64,000 nucleotides of DNA from Hemerocallis citrina (GCA_017893485.1 CM030366.1:49617896-49681895); one strand, 5' to 3'; shown: positions 11,140 to 23,066, counted from the stretch's first letter. The notes: a model not told the origin generated them from the sequence alone. Numbers and translations: made by a program.

Positions 11140-11210
11140 TTGCCGAGAGCAAGAATCGAACCCAGCACCCCTGAGACACGGCCCAGAGCACAGACCACTA
11201 GGCCGGTTTG
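11140..11210 (-). other. tRNA-like sequence 1 in solo LTR
   Basis: The minus strand has CGGCCTAGTGG (11205-11195; A box with one mismatch) and GGTTCGATTCT (11162-11152; B box, one mismatch), 32 bases apart. Spacing and position correspond to the tRNA-like sequence at 7735-7806. The T-stem pairs mostly through wobble pairs. Confidence 0.5.
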
Positions 11211-11297
11211 TGCCAGCGGTATAGAAGAGAAGCGAATGGCAGTTAATGCCTTCGGTTCGGAACTGATCGGTTTAAAAATAAACACTCATAAAGATGG

Positions 11298-11370
11298 TAT
11301 TCTCAAGAGTCGAACCCGTGACCTTAGAGAACCCAACTGCACGCTCTAACCACGTGAGCTATGTGCTCAA
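11298..11370 (-). other. tRNA-like sequence 2 in solo LTR (best preserved)
   Basis: The minus strand has TAGCTCACGTGG then TTAGAGC (D-stem GCTC/GAGC fully paired), an anticodon arm with 4 of 5 pairs and loop TTGGGTT, and a B box GGTTCGACTCT (11316-11306) 33 bases after the A box (11361-11350). The T-stem is 4 of 5 with wobble. The acceptor stem does not pair, so this is a pseudo-tRNA rather than a working gene. Confidence 0.55.
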
Positions 11371-12840
11371 ATTGTCTAAGTACAACAAAAAATCTTTTTG
11401 AACCGATTCTCACTGTTGTTTAAACATTTCGATGTTCAACTAGCTTTCGTTTCATTTTGCTTTCATAAAAAAATACTGTATAACTCCAGATTATTACTGC
11501 TTCACATAATTTGCATATCAGTAAGAGCAAAATAATTTTTGTACTAATTAAAACGTATTTTCATACACTAATTCAAATTATACATTATAACACTACATTT
11601 CTTCTCTTTTCGACATTTCTTCGCATTGTCGCATTCTAATCTTTTTGTCAATAAATTTCACATTAATTCTCTGACTTAAATCGTTTTCCTAACATACAAC
11701 TCATATTTTAATTTATTCATGCCCATATCATCACAAAGGATCTATTTAACACATGAAAAGGGTATAATCAAGCTACTAACTTTTGTGTGTAATTCTTGAT
11801 GGTAAAAGAATGTGTTTTCATTAATCAATCCATGCTTCTAATCTATTCACATACAACTCAAATAATAGAACCACATATAAATTTGTATGTCCACATTTCA
11901 ATCATTCGAGAAGTCATTTTTTCCAATTAGAGTGTGCTCTTCTTAATCATTTTCATGCTTCAATTTTTCTAATTAAACTAGCATGCAATCCTACTTTAAA
12001 AATAGGGAAAATTTTACCCACCTTGTATGGAGAGAAAAACACAATTAGCAACAAAAGTCCTTTGCAAACGAGTGCACCTCCTCCTAGACGCGCGCACACA
12101 AGCTCCAAAAGCACCACACCGAAAGCTCTCTCCTTGAATAGTCGGCCTCGCCTTCTTCTTGGTGTTGCAAGAATAAGCCCACACACACTCAATCTTTTAA
12201 CTCACAAAAATACTACTAGATAATGCAACTTAGACTATAGGTTTGGAAAGATTAATAGGCACAAGGATAACTAGCCATGGGGGGGGGGGGGGGGGGTATT
12301 TACTAAAAATCAAGGGAAATAGATGGCTAGGATCAATTGGTTGGTTGTAGGATGGAGGGCTAGGATGAGATTAGGAGTTGCAATAACTACCCACATCTAA
12401 GTAACCACCATACCATGATCACCACTCAAACTTTGAGTTTCCCTCCAAAAGAATGCAACCGGCCTAGAGAAAGCATGCATTTTGCACGTGTACGTGTAGT
12501 GCACGTGTATGCAACTAGGACCAAAATTTGTGCATTAAATTTTTGTATAAAAATAAAATAGCATTTTAATTGTATTTTACAAAATAGATTAATCCATGGG
12601 CTTTAGTTTATGGGCCAAAATAGTTATTTTAAAATAAAATAAATAAATTACATTTTGGGCTTTAAGAAAAAGGGTTTTTTATCTAATTAAAATAAGGCTT
12701 TTGTACAAAATAATTAAAAGCACAAATTGAAATATCTTTACTCATCTTGATGAAAATATCAACCAAAAATATTGCACGTGCACACTACGTGCAAAATAAA
12801 TAATTTTTCATAAATTGAAAAATTAGGGCATTACAATGAT

Positions 12841-13405
12841 CCTTCAACATCCTCTCCTCAGATTTCCAAGTAGTCTCTTCAACCAAATGGTTTCTCCCGA
12901 CTAGTTTGACCATCGGTATCGTCTTGTTCCTCAAGACTTTCTCCCGAAGATCGACAATCTCAACTGGAAGCTCAATGTAACTCAGATCAAATTACAAACC
13001 TTCCGGCACTTCGGACAAATGATGACTGGGATCTGGAATGTAACCTCTCAGCATAGACACATGAAAGACATTGTGCACCTTACACAAATCTTCCGTTAAC
13101 TTAAGCCGATAAATAGTTTTTCCGATCCTTTTCAATATCTTATATGGGCCTATGAACCTCGGGGCTAACTTTCCACCCTTGCCAAATCGGATCACACCTT
13201 TACTGGGCGATACCTTCAGAAAGAAGAAGTCACATTCCTTAAACTCAAGGTCCCTTCTCCGGTTGTCTGCATAGCTCTTCTGCCTGCTCTGGGCATCCAC
13301 CAACCTCTTCCTGATCAGATCAATCTTTTCAGAGGTTTGCTGCACAATCTCAGGCCCAAACATCTGAAGCTCCCCAACTTCGAACCACAAACTGGCATTC
13401 TGCAC
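12841..13405 (-). pseudogene. pol: Chromovirus integrase C-terminus and chromodomain, copy 2
   Basis: The frame 13405-12992 carries the integrase tail with GKGGKLAPRFIGPYKILKRIG and VFHVSMLRGYIPDPSH. After one in-frame stop (near 12992) the chromodomain follows: IELPVEIVDLREKVLRNKTI, VKLVGRNHLVEETTW and SEERML, down to the solo-LTR junction at 12841. The last codons resume at 9575. Chromodomains of this lineage bind histone marks and guide integration. One V-x-W position of the usual motif reads L-V-G, so binding may already be lost. Confidence 0.88.
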
Positions 13406-14245
13406 TTAATGCCATACAAAGCTTCATACAGCACCATCCCAATACTAGTCTGAAAACTATTGTTGAAGGCAAACTCCACCAAAGCTAGATGCCTTTCCCA
13501 ACTGCCTCCAAAATCTAGCACACAACACTGAAGCATATCCCTAAGAATACAATTGACTCTCTCGATCTTCCCAACAGGTCTGAGGATGAAAAGCAGTGCT
13601 GATATCCATCTTGGGGCCCAAAGCTGTTTGAAGACTCCTCCAGAAATGCGAAGTAAACCGCGCATCTCGATCAGACACAATAGTTAACGGAACACCATGA
13701 AGCCTGACTATCTCCCCGACATATATCTCAGCTAACTTGTCCATCGAAGCAGTGAGTTTCATTGCCAAGAAGTGAATGGACTTGGTAAGTCGATCGACTA
13801 TAACCCAAATCGCATCACTGCTCTTTGAATTCTTGGGCAAGCCCGTGAAGACATTCATACTGATGTTATCCTAGTTCCATTCCGAAATAGGTAATGGTTG
13901 TAATAGACCTCTGGGTTTCTAATTCTCTGCTTTGACTTGCTGACAAATCTCACACCTCGCCACAAATTCAGCCACATCTCGCTTTAAACCTGACCACCAG
14001 AAATGCTGTTTAATGTCCTTGTATATCTTAGTTTTCCCAGGATGTACTGACAAAAGAGTAGCATGCGCCTCCTGAAGAATACTTTCTTCTAAGTCCGACT
14101 GATCCGAAATACAGAGCCTCTCTCCAAACCACAACACTTCATCCCTGATTTGAAATTTGGACAACCTGCCTGAACCAACCTGCTCCTTCATCTTGAGAAT
14201 AACATCATCTTCCTTCTGACTTCCAATAATCCTTTCATTCAGTGT
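13406..14245 (-). pseudogene. pol: Chromovirus integrase, zinc-binding and core, copy 2
   Basis: Frame 14191-13919 carries the HHCC region (VHPGKTKIYKDI, CEICQQ). Frames 13858-13541 and 13680-13315 split the core: [24 protein letters not shown] and GKIERVN. As in copy 1, the first catalytic Asp is replaced by Asn ([10 protein letters not shown]). A stop near 13918 and a frameshift near 13580 break the chain. A stop (TAG) precedes the zinc-binding region at the same place as the TAA in copy 1. Confidence 0.86.
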
Positions 14246-14248
14246 AGG

Positions 14249-14878
14249 CTAAAGCTTCAACTGAGCTAAAGATGCTCCCAATCCTTGCAAAATAGCTTCA
14301 ATACCAGCCCGATCTAATTCCTCTGCAAGATGCCTCTGAGTTGTAAACAAATTGGCCAAACTGCTCTTGCGACTAAGTGCATCAGCAACAACATTAGCCT
14401 TTCCAGAATGATACTTGATCTCAGGACGAATGTCCTCAATCACTTCCAACCATCTCCGCTGCCTCAAATTCAGATCCTTCTGCTAATATATGTATTTCAA
14501 GCTCTTGTGGTCTGTGTACATGTTCAGTTTCTCACCATACACATAGTATCTCCATTGCTTTAAGGTGAAGATAATCACAGCCAGCTCCAGATCATGAGTC
14601 GGATAATTCTTCTCATGCGGTCGTAGTTGCCTCGACCCATAAGCGATCAGTTTCCCTTCTTGCAATAAGACACAACCAAGCCCACGATGTGAAGCATCGC
14701 TGTAGACATCATACTCAACACCTGCTTTAGGCAACGCCAAAATAGGTGCAGTAGTCAGATTTTCTTTCAACTCTTGAAAGCTTGCCTCCCACCGCTCGGT
14801 CCACTTGAAATTTACATTCTTCTTGGTCAGACCAGTGAGCGGCACGGCTATCTGAGCATAGCCCTGAATGAATCTCAT
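14249..14878 (-). pseudogene. pol: Chromovirus RNase H, copy 2
   Basis: Frame 14878-14483 has [31 protein letters not shown] and [10 protein letters not shown], the RNase H catalytic motifs. After a stop within the YQQKDL segment (about 14483) frame 14467-14249 continues with IKYHSGKANVVADALSRK. It ends at the TAG shared in position with copy 1. Confidence 0.86.
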
Positions 14879-15735
14879 TTAGTATCCGGTCAATCCAAGG
14901 AAACTTCTGATTTCCTTCACTGTAGTAGGCCTTGCTTGATCTCTCTCTGCCTCTATCTTTTGAGGATTAGTTGCCACTCCCTCCTTAGAAAGAATGTGAC
15001 CTAGGAATGCCACTTCAGATTTCCAGAAATCACACTTGGATAACTTGGTATAGAACTCCTGCTCTTCCAGCTTCTTCAAAACTGCTGACAGATGCCCTGT
15101 GTGCTCCTCCTCCACTTGGAGTACACAAGAATATCGTCGATCAACACCACGATGAAAGAATCAATGAACGGCCTCACAACTCTGTTCATCATGTCCATAA
15201 AGATTGCAGGTGCATTCATCACTCCAAATTGCATAACTAAGAATTCGTAATGCCCATGTCGAGTTCTAAATACAGTCTTATGCACATGTCAGTTTTCACT
15301 CGAACTTGATGATATCCTGATCGAAGATCTATTTTGGAGAAAGCAGTAGTTCCTTGTAGACGATCAAAAAAGTCATCAATTCGGAGAATAGGATATTTAT
15401 TCTGAACAGTGGCCTTATTCAGCTCTCGGTAATCGATACACATCCCTCATCCATCTATCCTTCTTCTTTACCAAAAGCACCGGCGCTTCCCAAGGTAACG
15501 CACTCGGTTGAATAAAGCCCTTCTCCAACAGTTCCTCAATCTACCGTTTTACCTCATCCTGCTCCACCGGAGCCATCCTGTACGGTGCCTTGGAAATGGG
15601 TGCACTCCCTGGATGAATAGTGATGCTAAACTCCACATTACGATGTGGGGGTAACCGAGGCAAATCTTCTAAGAATACAGTCGGGTAATCCCGAACCACC
15701 GGAATTTGCTGCACCTCTACAGGTACCCCTTTCTT
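14879..15735 (-). pseudogene. pol: Chromovirus reverse transcriptase, copy 2
   Basis: Homology runs from the RT linker ([20 protein letters not shown]) through three overlapping frames: 15443-15237 ([33 protein letters not shown]), 15285-15076 (catalytic LIDDILVYS) and 15115-14879 (FYTKLSKCDFWKSEVAFLGH). A local rearrangement near 15440 and a one-base loss near 15287 shift the frame. The protein is not translatable as one piece. Confidence 0.85.
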
Positions 15736-16173
15736 CTAGCTGATTGCAGCCACCAAATCTGAACATCTCCTTTTTCCTTGGAAAGTGACTTTAGGTCCAC
15801 CTGGAGCCTTCACTGTTACTATCTTGGTTTTACACTCGATGCTCACACTGTACACCGACATCCAATCAATGCCAATGATAACATCGACTCCCAAGACATT
15901 CAGCTCGATCCCAATCCCAAAAATTCTATCTCTAATCACGATCTCGCAGTCCGCATAGTACCGAGTAGCTACGGCTAAAACCTTGCCTGGAAATATCTTC
16001 GGTTCAATTCCTAGAACTTTAGCAAATTTAGGTGACACAAAGGTATGAGAGGATCCAGTATCGAACAAAACAACAACTTTCTTTCCATTCAAATAAGGTT
16101 CTCTTGTTACATAACACACACTCGTTACATAACAGTTTACTAAATAAGCAGAAAAAGAGACAACAGAAAACAC
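15736..16173 (-). pseudogene. pro: Chromovirus aspartic protease, copy 2
   Basis: An open 145-residue frame with LFDTGSSHTFVSPKF, LNVLGVDVIIGIDWMSV and a tail to VAAIS. Compared with copy 1 it lacks about 12 residues after LAVAT and two more before ELNVLG. It stops at the TAG that copy 1 also has. The upstream part of this frame (16173-16080) is not conserved as protein and may be read-through of the gag-protease linker. Confidence 0.8.
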
Positions 16174-16189
16174 TCCTAAACACCCTCAC

Positions 16190-17181
16190 TCGTACCAGTG
16201 ATGGCGTGATCGACTTCATCAGCATCAGCTTCAGTCAAGGCAAATACTCGCCCTGCTGGTACGGCTTCTTCCTGGTCTGCTGAGTTGGTCCATTACGGAC
16301 GACATCCTGCAGCTTGGGGTAATGAGACTTGTAGTGACCTGTCTCTCCACAGTTGAAACAAGTCACAGAAGGTCTCACCCAAGTATTTCCAGATCTGCCT
16401 GCCACATGAACAGTGTTCGCACCCGTAGGCTTGAACCTTTGAGCAGGCGGCTATCCCTTGACATTCCCAGCAACTGCGGACCTCTTCCCCACATTCTAGT
16501 TGTTCCTCCGATTCTGAACACTGTGGAACTGCTCCATGCCTGCCTCAGTGGTTGCCGCTCGTTTGAAAAGCTTATTAAATCTCCTGATATCGAGGGGTAT
16601 CATCCTAGTTCTCAGACTTGGCCTCAACCCATGCTCGAACTTTCGAGCCTTCTTCGCTTTGTCCATCACCAGTTCGGGTGCAAACCTAGAGAGGTGAGTG
16701 AATCTTGTCTCATACTCCCTAACCGACATGCCGTCCTGTTGCAGCGCCAGAAACTCCATGGCCTTCTTCTCCTATACGTCTGATGGAAAATAATGACTGC
16801 GGAATTCCTCCAAGAATTCCTTCCAGCCAAGAACAATATTTCCCATCGTCCGCTTCATCGACTGTCACCACACAGCCGCATCCTTCTCATACTGCAGCGC
16901 AGCCAGCTTTACCTTGCTGCCCTCCGGAATCTCCAAGACTTTGAAAACAGTCTCTACCTGTCGGATCCAATTTTCAGCCGTGTCAAGGTCTGACTTCCTC
17001 AAAAACACCGGTGGTTTTATCCACTTGAATGATTCCACGAGTTTGATTGTTTCGAGTACTGGATTCGCAGGCACTCTCCCTGATTCTAATTCATGGCAAC
17101 GACATTGAGTGTCTGATAGACCCTCGTTAACTCCGTTTCCAAGTCTAGACCTTCTCCGTTTTGAGCTACTCTTCTAGCCAT
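16190..17181 (-). pseudogene. gag: Chromovirus gag, copy 2
   Basis: The start is the Met at 17181 (MARRVAQNGEGLDLETEL). Segments follow at 17074-16865 (NWIRQVETVFKVLEIPEGSK) and 16759-16496 (MSVREYETRFTHLSRFAPEL). Copy 2 keeps a segment (SFKWIKPPVFLRKSD) that copy 1 has lost. The in-frame TGA after KDAAVW (16867-16865) is the same as in copy 1. In the zinc knuckle (CFNCGETGHYKSHY) the last Cys is Tyr, so metal binding is lost here. Confidence 0.83.
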
Positions 17182-17324
17182 ATTCTGATGCAAAAGATCC
17201 ATTAAATCGAAGTATAAAACATGAATTTTAAATAAACTTTTTATTTCATTGAATTCCAAACTTTATACATTTGAATTTAAAATATTTCTGACATCAAATG
17301 AAAGCAGTAAGAAGATACAACAGT

Positions 17325-17831
17325 CTAGCTCCTACGGTTCCTCTTAGCTTCTCGAAGCTCTTCTCGTAGTTCCGCCACCTCTTCCTTCAATACATCGTAC
17401 ATGTTTTTCCTCTTCTCGTGTTCCCAAACACGATGACTGAGAGTTGCAATGCTCTCCTTGCACTTCGCACACTGTGCCTGCAACAGCTCCGCTCTCTCCA
17501 TTTGAGTCTCTACCGGCCTCTGAAGTGACACAATGAGACTACTCGGAACTGGTTCTTCCCCGTCGGAAGAATCATCCGATGAATCCGGAGGTGAAGTGAT
17601 CTCTCTGGACTCAGGCCATTCCTCTTCAAATTCTTCAGGATCCACTTCTTCTGAATCAGCTTGCTCAGGGTAGTAATCCTCCTCAACTATGTGCCAATCG
17701 TCATCTCTAGCTGGGTCGAAGTGGTCCACCATCTCAGAGAAAGGAGAAGAAGAAGCATAAATCATAGAGCAACACAAATGTAGATGACTTATATTTAAAT
17801 CTCTAGACTCAACACATGCTCTAATGTCCAC
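17325..17831 (-). CDS. Leader protein: acidic region plus coiled coil
   Basis: A 168-residue open frame between the primer site and gag, the longest intact frame in this internal region. The first Met is at 17831; the Met at 17732 (MVDHFDPARDDDW) is the better supported start because the first 33 residues have no visible features. Residues about 45-90 are very acidic (DPEEFEEEWPESREI, then DSSDDSSDGEEP). Residues about 105-165 are Glu/Lys/Leu-rich and likely a coiled coil (LKEEVAELREELREAKRN), with a C-x2-C pair (AQCAKCKE). No homologue is recognised. Copy 1 is broken by two stops. A similar order, acidic N-terminus then helical region, is seen in the non-autonomous element's protein at 42510. 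Confidence 0.55.
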   Translation of the reverse strand: MDIRACVESRDLNISHLHLCCSMIYASSSPFSEMVDHFDPARDDDWHIVEEDYYPEQADSEEVDPEEFEEEWPESREITSPPDSSDDSSDGEEPVPSSLIVSLQRPVETQMERAELLQAQCAKCKESIATLSHRVWEHEKRKNMYDVLKEEVAELREELREAKRNRRS

Positions 17832-17876
17832 TTCTAGGGTGTCGTTCCTTATAAATTTGTTTTACTTGGAAGCGTG

Positions 17877-17888
17877 GCTCTGATACCA
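17877..17888 (-). other. Primer binding site (initiator Met tRNA), copy 2
   Basis: TGGTATCAGAGC on the minus strand, three bases after the LTR end at 17892. Identical to the site at 6095-6106. Confidence 0.9.
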
Positions 17889-19474
17889 CTCGGTAACACC
17901 CCGAATTCCAAGTAAGATTGAATTCGAGTTCCACATGATCTTTCACTTCACTTCGTACAATTTTATAAGGAAATTAAAATTTTACTTTACATCAGAGTTA
18001 CATTTACATTAATACTTATAAAGCGAAAGCAAATTTTATAACAATGAATGAAATACAACAACAGATGAATAATCTTTAAGCATTAATTCCACCTTAGTCT
18101 TTTTCATTTACTTTGTCCTGCATAGAAAATTGTGGGCACGTCAATTCATTCAACTGACGAAATATTATACACGGCCATCCTCTCTTTGCCGGAAATAGTA
18201 TAACGATTCTCACTACTTAACACACCACAAACTTGTTCACAAACAATGCTAAGGGGACTATCCTATTGATGTCGTGTCGTGATTGTGCACTTAGTCCTAA
18301 ATGCAGTTATTTTTGTTATATGACACTAATGCGCACTTGTTCAGAATCTATGCAGCCCATACTGCATAGGTCCGAGGGCAAGCCCTTAACCGTTCTTCAT
18401 CTTGTAGGGTTCAATCCCTCGCCATGACTTAATCTACTACTTTAACTACGTTAAGTATTCGAGATGTCCTATGAGTTACGAGCTCATGCCTAGGTGCCCT
18501 TGAGAGAATCCCAATGCACTGTCACATGACTCATCATGCAGGAATTCTGTGGTAATTCACCTCCTACCATAGACATGACACCACCCGCAATCACCAAATA
18601 CCCCACGAGCGTCGCCACAGGATGGTACTCTGGAGCAGTATCCGCACCCTACTCATGACGCATCATGGGATATCCTGTGAATACTCTCATGCCGCCAATC
18701 CAATGGCCCTCATACTCATGTTTTTCTCTTACTTTCATCACATCCAAGGGTTAGAACATCCAAGGGTTAGCACTCCCACTATACCAGTCTTATTCATTCA
18801 TTTAACATCATCCAAATCTTGGTCTTTTCATTTCAAATATCATCTCAACATTTCTTTCATTGTCGGTATGAGGCTTAGCTACACCCTAGTTCTTAATTTC
18901 AACTCATAATTACAACGTCGAGTTTTCCATACTCATAAGTTCTCTCTTTCATGATTAACATCATGTTCCTAGTATTTGTATATTCATATTCATAATATCC
19001 TTCATAGCTCATCATGTCATTTAATTTCACTCTCATACACAATCTCATGCATAAACAGTATAATTTTATTTTTCTAACTTGTCACATTCCTAATTTATTC
19101 TTTCCACAAAATTCTCTTATTCTTATTTTAACAATACAAATTTCACAATTTACAACTTAAATTAATTTCACAATTCACACTTTCAAATTTCTCATTACTA
19201 ATTCTCATTTTTAAACTCCTTAAAACAACCCAAATTTTTTTTGTTTCCTTTATCCAAAAGACAATTTAATTTAACAATTAGAACAAGAGAACAAGTCTTT
19301 TCTTGCAAATAGCCTCAAATTCTCAATTATACTACACCAAAAGTTATAAAAATTATCTCATTAAGTCTAAATAATTTCAGTAAGTTTTTCTATATTTTCC
19401 CTCAATTTTAGTTTATTTTTAAAACTCAAATAATATTAATTTTCCCAAAAAAAAAAACTTTTTAAAACCAACAG

Positions 19475-19545
19475 CCCCATCCGGATTCGAACCCACGAAC
19501 AGCGGCCACGTAGGCGCCCCCAAAGACCACTGCGCCAAAGTACAG
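19475..19545 (-). other. tRNA-like sequence 1 in first chromovirus LTR
   Basis: The minus strand has TGGCGCAGTGG (19537-19527), which differs by one base from the A box of plant initiator Met tRNA as I know it, and B box GGTTCGAATCC (19493-19483), 33 bases apart. It is the counterpart of 7735-7806. Confidence 0.5.
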
Positions 19546-19624
19546 AAAGCGATATGTAAAGGTTTATTACCGATATGTATTAACTCTCGGGTGTTCGGGA
19601 TTTTTCAAAAAAAAAAAGAAGTAA

Positions 19625-19725
19625 AATCTCCCACCTTGTATCGAACCCGAGACCAGAGCCAACACCCTCCCACGCTACAGTAGCACCCAAATGCCCTCCG
19701 ACCAAATGGTATAAGTGACCAGATT
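19625..19725 (-). other. tRNA-like sequence 2 in first chromovirus LTR (degenerate)
   Basis: The minus strand has TATACCATTTGG (19713-19702) and GGTTCGATACA (19647-19637). This is the counterpart of 7885-7985, with more mismatches in the A-box part. Confidence 0.3.
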
Positions 19726-20425
19726 GTCTCACAACAAGTTCGGGTTAGGTTTGATCTAATTCTCAGTTCATTTCTAATTTTTCATAATTCCCAAAATGAT
19801 TTTGTTACTTTTTCTTCTTTTTTGAAAGCAAAATTTTCCAGAATATAACATACATAAAATTACAATAAACCAGTATTTTTATACTCATTATTTGTTTTAT
19901 AAAACATGCATTTTGGTCCTACTTCATGTTCTATGTCCATAATTTCGACATTGAGTACAATATCAAATTTCTTCATAATTTAAAGTTAGATTTCCACAAA
20001 GCTACTGTAACCCCTATTTTTCATTTTATGTATTTTGGAGTGTATTTTTTATTTTTGTGTATTTTATCTCTCTTGTATTTTTCTGAACCGTATATTGGAT
20101 TTGTTTTCAATATATATATCTATTTTACTTCATTTTGAGCTCCTTGTGTTTGAGTGATTGTCTCTTTTGTCTCGCTTTTCATCATTTTTATCTTTTCCTC
20201 ATTTTTGGTCTCGTTATCTTTATTTTATCTTTTTTTTGGTGTTATGGTGGTGTTTTGGTGGTATTTTCCTTTTCCCATTATTTTATCTCCTAATAAGATT
20301 TCCAAAGCCAAAATTCCCAATCCTATTTGTATTCCTATTGTTATTTGACCCAAAATCCAAAACCCAATTGTATACCTATTACTAGATACTAATACTTACA
20401 ACCCATTAACCCACATTTAAACTCC

Positions 20426-20435
20426 TATATATAAA
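20426..20435 (+). promoter_or_regulatory. TATA box of nested solo LTR
   Basis: TATATATAAA about 420 bp into the LTR, followed 13 bp later by a telomere-like run and a pyrimidine-rich leader. Confidence 0.6.
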
Positions 20436-20447
20436 CACCTAATCCTT

Positions 20448-20470
20448 AAACCCTAAACCCTAACCCTAAA
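20448..20470 (+). promoter_or_regulatory. Telomere-like repeat (telo-box) after TATA
   Basis: Three CCCTAA(A) units in a row, containing AAACCCTAA, at the expected transcription start region. Such telo-boxes occur near the start of some plant genes; a role here is inference. Confidence 0.5.
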
Positions 20471-23060
20471 GCTCTCTCTCCCTCTCCTAATCCCGGCCTC
20501 CCCCATCTTCTTTGTGCTCTCGGCTGCTACACCTGACCACACCCAATCCCGGCCTTCCCCAGGCCGACAGCCCCCTCCGACACCATCAGCCCGACCACCA
20601 CTACTCCCTACTCCGGCCATCTCCCCATATCTCTGACACCCATCACCATACAATCCGACCACTCCATCCCTTTATTGCCTAGCCGACAACCACCACCATC
20701 AACATCACCTCTTGCATCATCCTTTCTCTCTTTGTGGTGTTCTCAAAGTGGGTGCTTGCCACTTTGATCGTCGTTGCTTCAAGGAGATCGACCGTGTGAA
20801 GGTTTCGTTCGTTGTGCTTGGATTCGTTGCTTGTAGCGGATTTCGTTCATGGGTTTTGCTTCTCTTCATATTTGCATCGTTCTTCATCCCTAAATTAAGA
20901 CAAGTAACTTGTACTCCCATTCATTTGTTTGATACAAGTCAAAAAGTTCACCTATATTGTAGTTGGGTCTAGAGACAACCATAGATTGTGTTTTGCTTGG
21001 TGGGTTTGTCTCTATTGTGATAATTTGGTCATAGATGACTCATGACACAAATCTTGATATGAAATAACCTAGGAACTGCCCAATTCTTGATTCTTAATCA
21101 TGTATGTGAAATTTGGTGTAAAATTGTGTTTGGATTGAGACCCATATGATAAAATTGGTATGGATGTGTTAATAACCCTAAATCATGATGTTTAGATGCT
21201 TGGTAGGTTGTATTTCAAGTTTGGAAGTGTTTGGATCAATAATCTTGAATCTATGATGTTTTGTCCTTAAGGGTGAAATCTGTATTTGCTGCATGTTCTT
21301 TTTTGATTGCTGTTTTCATCTATGCTACAGTCAGTATTTGAATTTCGGTATAAAATATGAGTTTTAGATAATTTCATATATTTTCAAACCCCTCTGACCT
21401 TGCTTGATTTTGATTTCGTACGACTGAGTTATGGCTGTTTTAGTACAGAGGTGTCGATCGTTTCCAGATTTTGTATTTTCCTTTTGATAACAAACTATTT
21501 TCAAGAACTATTCTATACATATTATTTTGATCCAATATTTTGGTCAGTGTTTCTTTATTGAGCTAGGGATTACCCAGAATTTTGGTGAATTTTATTGATA
21601 TGTTTTAAGTGATGTATACTCGTTTATAAAATCTATACATGCTGTATTTTGCTCGCTATTCGGTAAAGAACCTTATTTTCACTATGATTCCTTTTACTGT
21701 ATGGAAATTTTTTGTGAAATATGAAAGTTAGTAAATTTTATCTATTTTCATATCCCTTTGGCGTAATTGGATTTCGTTTCACTGGTTGCGAGATATCTTA
21801 GTTTTCGTACAGCATTGTTGGGACTTCCAAATTTGCTAAACTATGTTTCCTTGATGCTTTCATATTTTTGATGACTGATCTATTCTTACTAAAAAATTCT
21901 GAAACTTTATATTTTGATACTAAACATATAGGGGAATACCCCAAATTTTTCTTGGATTTAATTGAGAGGTTTTGATGTTGTTTTTCTGTCTGAGAATTCA
22001 TTTTTCTGACTTCTGACTGAACATGTTTTCTGTTTTCGAACCTGTTTTGAGTTATGATGTTGTGAAGTACTATATGACTTATTTATATTCGTTGGTTTCG
22101 TGTGAATGTATATTTTCTAGGTCCTTTGACGGATCCATATTTGTATTTCTGTAGCGACAAGAATCACTTTTTAATACTGTACTGTCATGCTATCCTGAAT
22201 ATGAACATACACTGTTTTGCTCGTTTATGTGACTGTATAATATCTATGATTGTTGATTTGTTTCCCTGAACCTAATACTGATTATACCATGTTAGTTTGA
22301 CACTATTTCGTACACATTCATGCCTGTTTGATGACCATAATAAAAAATAACCAAGCCGGGGTTTCTTAAGGGAAGATCTAGTAGTGGAATATATGGAAAC
22401 GTGTACTCGGAAAGGAAACTAGTGTTCCATAGTGTCAATGTTACTGTTACTATTTTCTGACCCTGTCTACATTACTTCCCATAGGAAGGTGTACAGTAAA
22501 AGAGAACCACTAGGTTCTGACTGTTACCGTTACTGTTACTGCTATTGTTACTGATACCTGAGTACACTGCCCCATCATGGTCCACTATGAAATCTAAAAG
22601 TGAAACTGTTTGTTGTAGCAACCATGTGATATGATTTTGGGGTGCATGAAGTGCTACCTAGATAGTAATACACGCAAGACTGTAAGAACATAAAACTGAT
22701 ACTGTTAGACTGATACTGTTAGACTGATACTGTTGGACTGATACTGTTATACTGAGTTTACTGTTACTAGAGACTGTTAGTTGCCATATGACACTACATT
22801 TGACTTCAATAACTGTACTATTAGGATACCATGCTAGTTGACTGCCATTCTATTAGTTAGTTTCCCCATGTGCTTGTATCCTACATCATTTGTGACCCGT
22901 GACTTGGAATTGACGGGTACTTGTTTTCTTCTTTTCTCTTTCTCCTGTAAATTTACTAATTGTAGATCAGGATGGACGAATGCCAGATGGTATTGGCGAG
23001 ATGATGTATTAGTGCTGGAGATTCTGCTTTATTATTATTATTGTTGTTGCTTGAACATTG

Positions 23061-23066
23061 AATAAA
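23061..23066 (+). terminator. Poly(A) signal of nested solo LTR
   Basis: AATAAA 290 bp before the LTR end, within a T-rich region. Confidence 0.4.

Larger units (their letters stand above)
9581..12835 (-). mobile_element. Solo LTR of a related chromovirus (3.26 kb)
   Basis: The minus strand starts TGTAATGCCCTA (12835) and ends CGGGGCATTACA (9581). It is flanked by the 5 bp duplication ATGAT (9576-9580 and 12836-12840), and the chromodomain sequence reads across the two flanks, so it is a clean insertion. It lacks primer site, polypurine tract and coding region, as expected after LTR-LTR recombination. It is related to but clearly diverged from the LTRs at 6110 and 17892. The TATA region is altered (TAGTAAATACC, next to an 18-base G run at 12281-12298). 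Confidence 0.9.

Noticed and set aside
12281..12298. Regulatory G-quadruplex
   Set aside because: A pure G run of 18 next to a damaged TATA region is more simply a slippage tract, and its length may be unreliable.
20448..20470. Interstitial telomere
   Set aside because: Only about three units, located at the expected start site of an LTR; better described as a telo-box.
20453..20972. Short frames in the nested solo LTR (69 and 86 codons)
   Set aside because: Inside an LTR leader region, no domain, no homology in the window.
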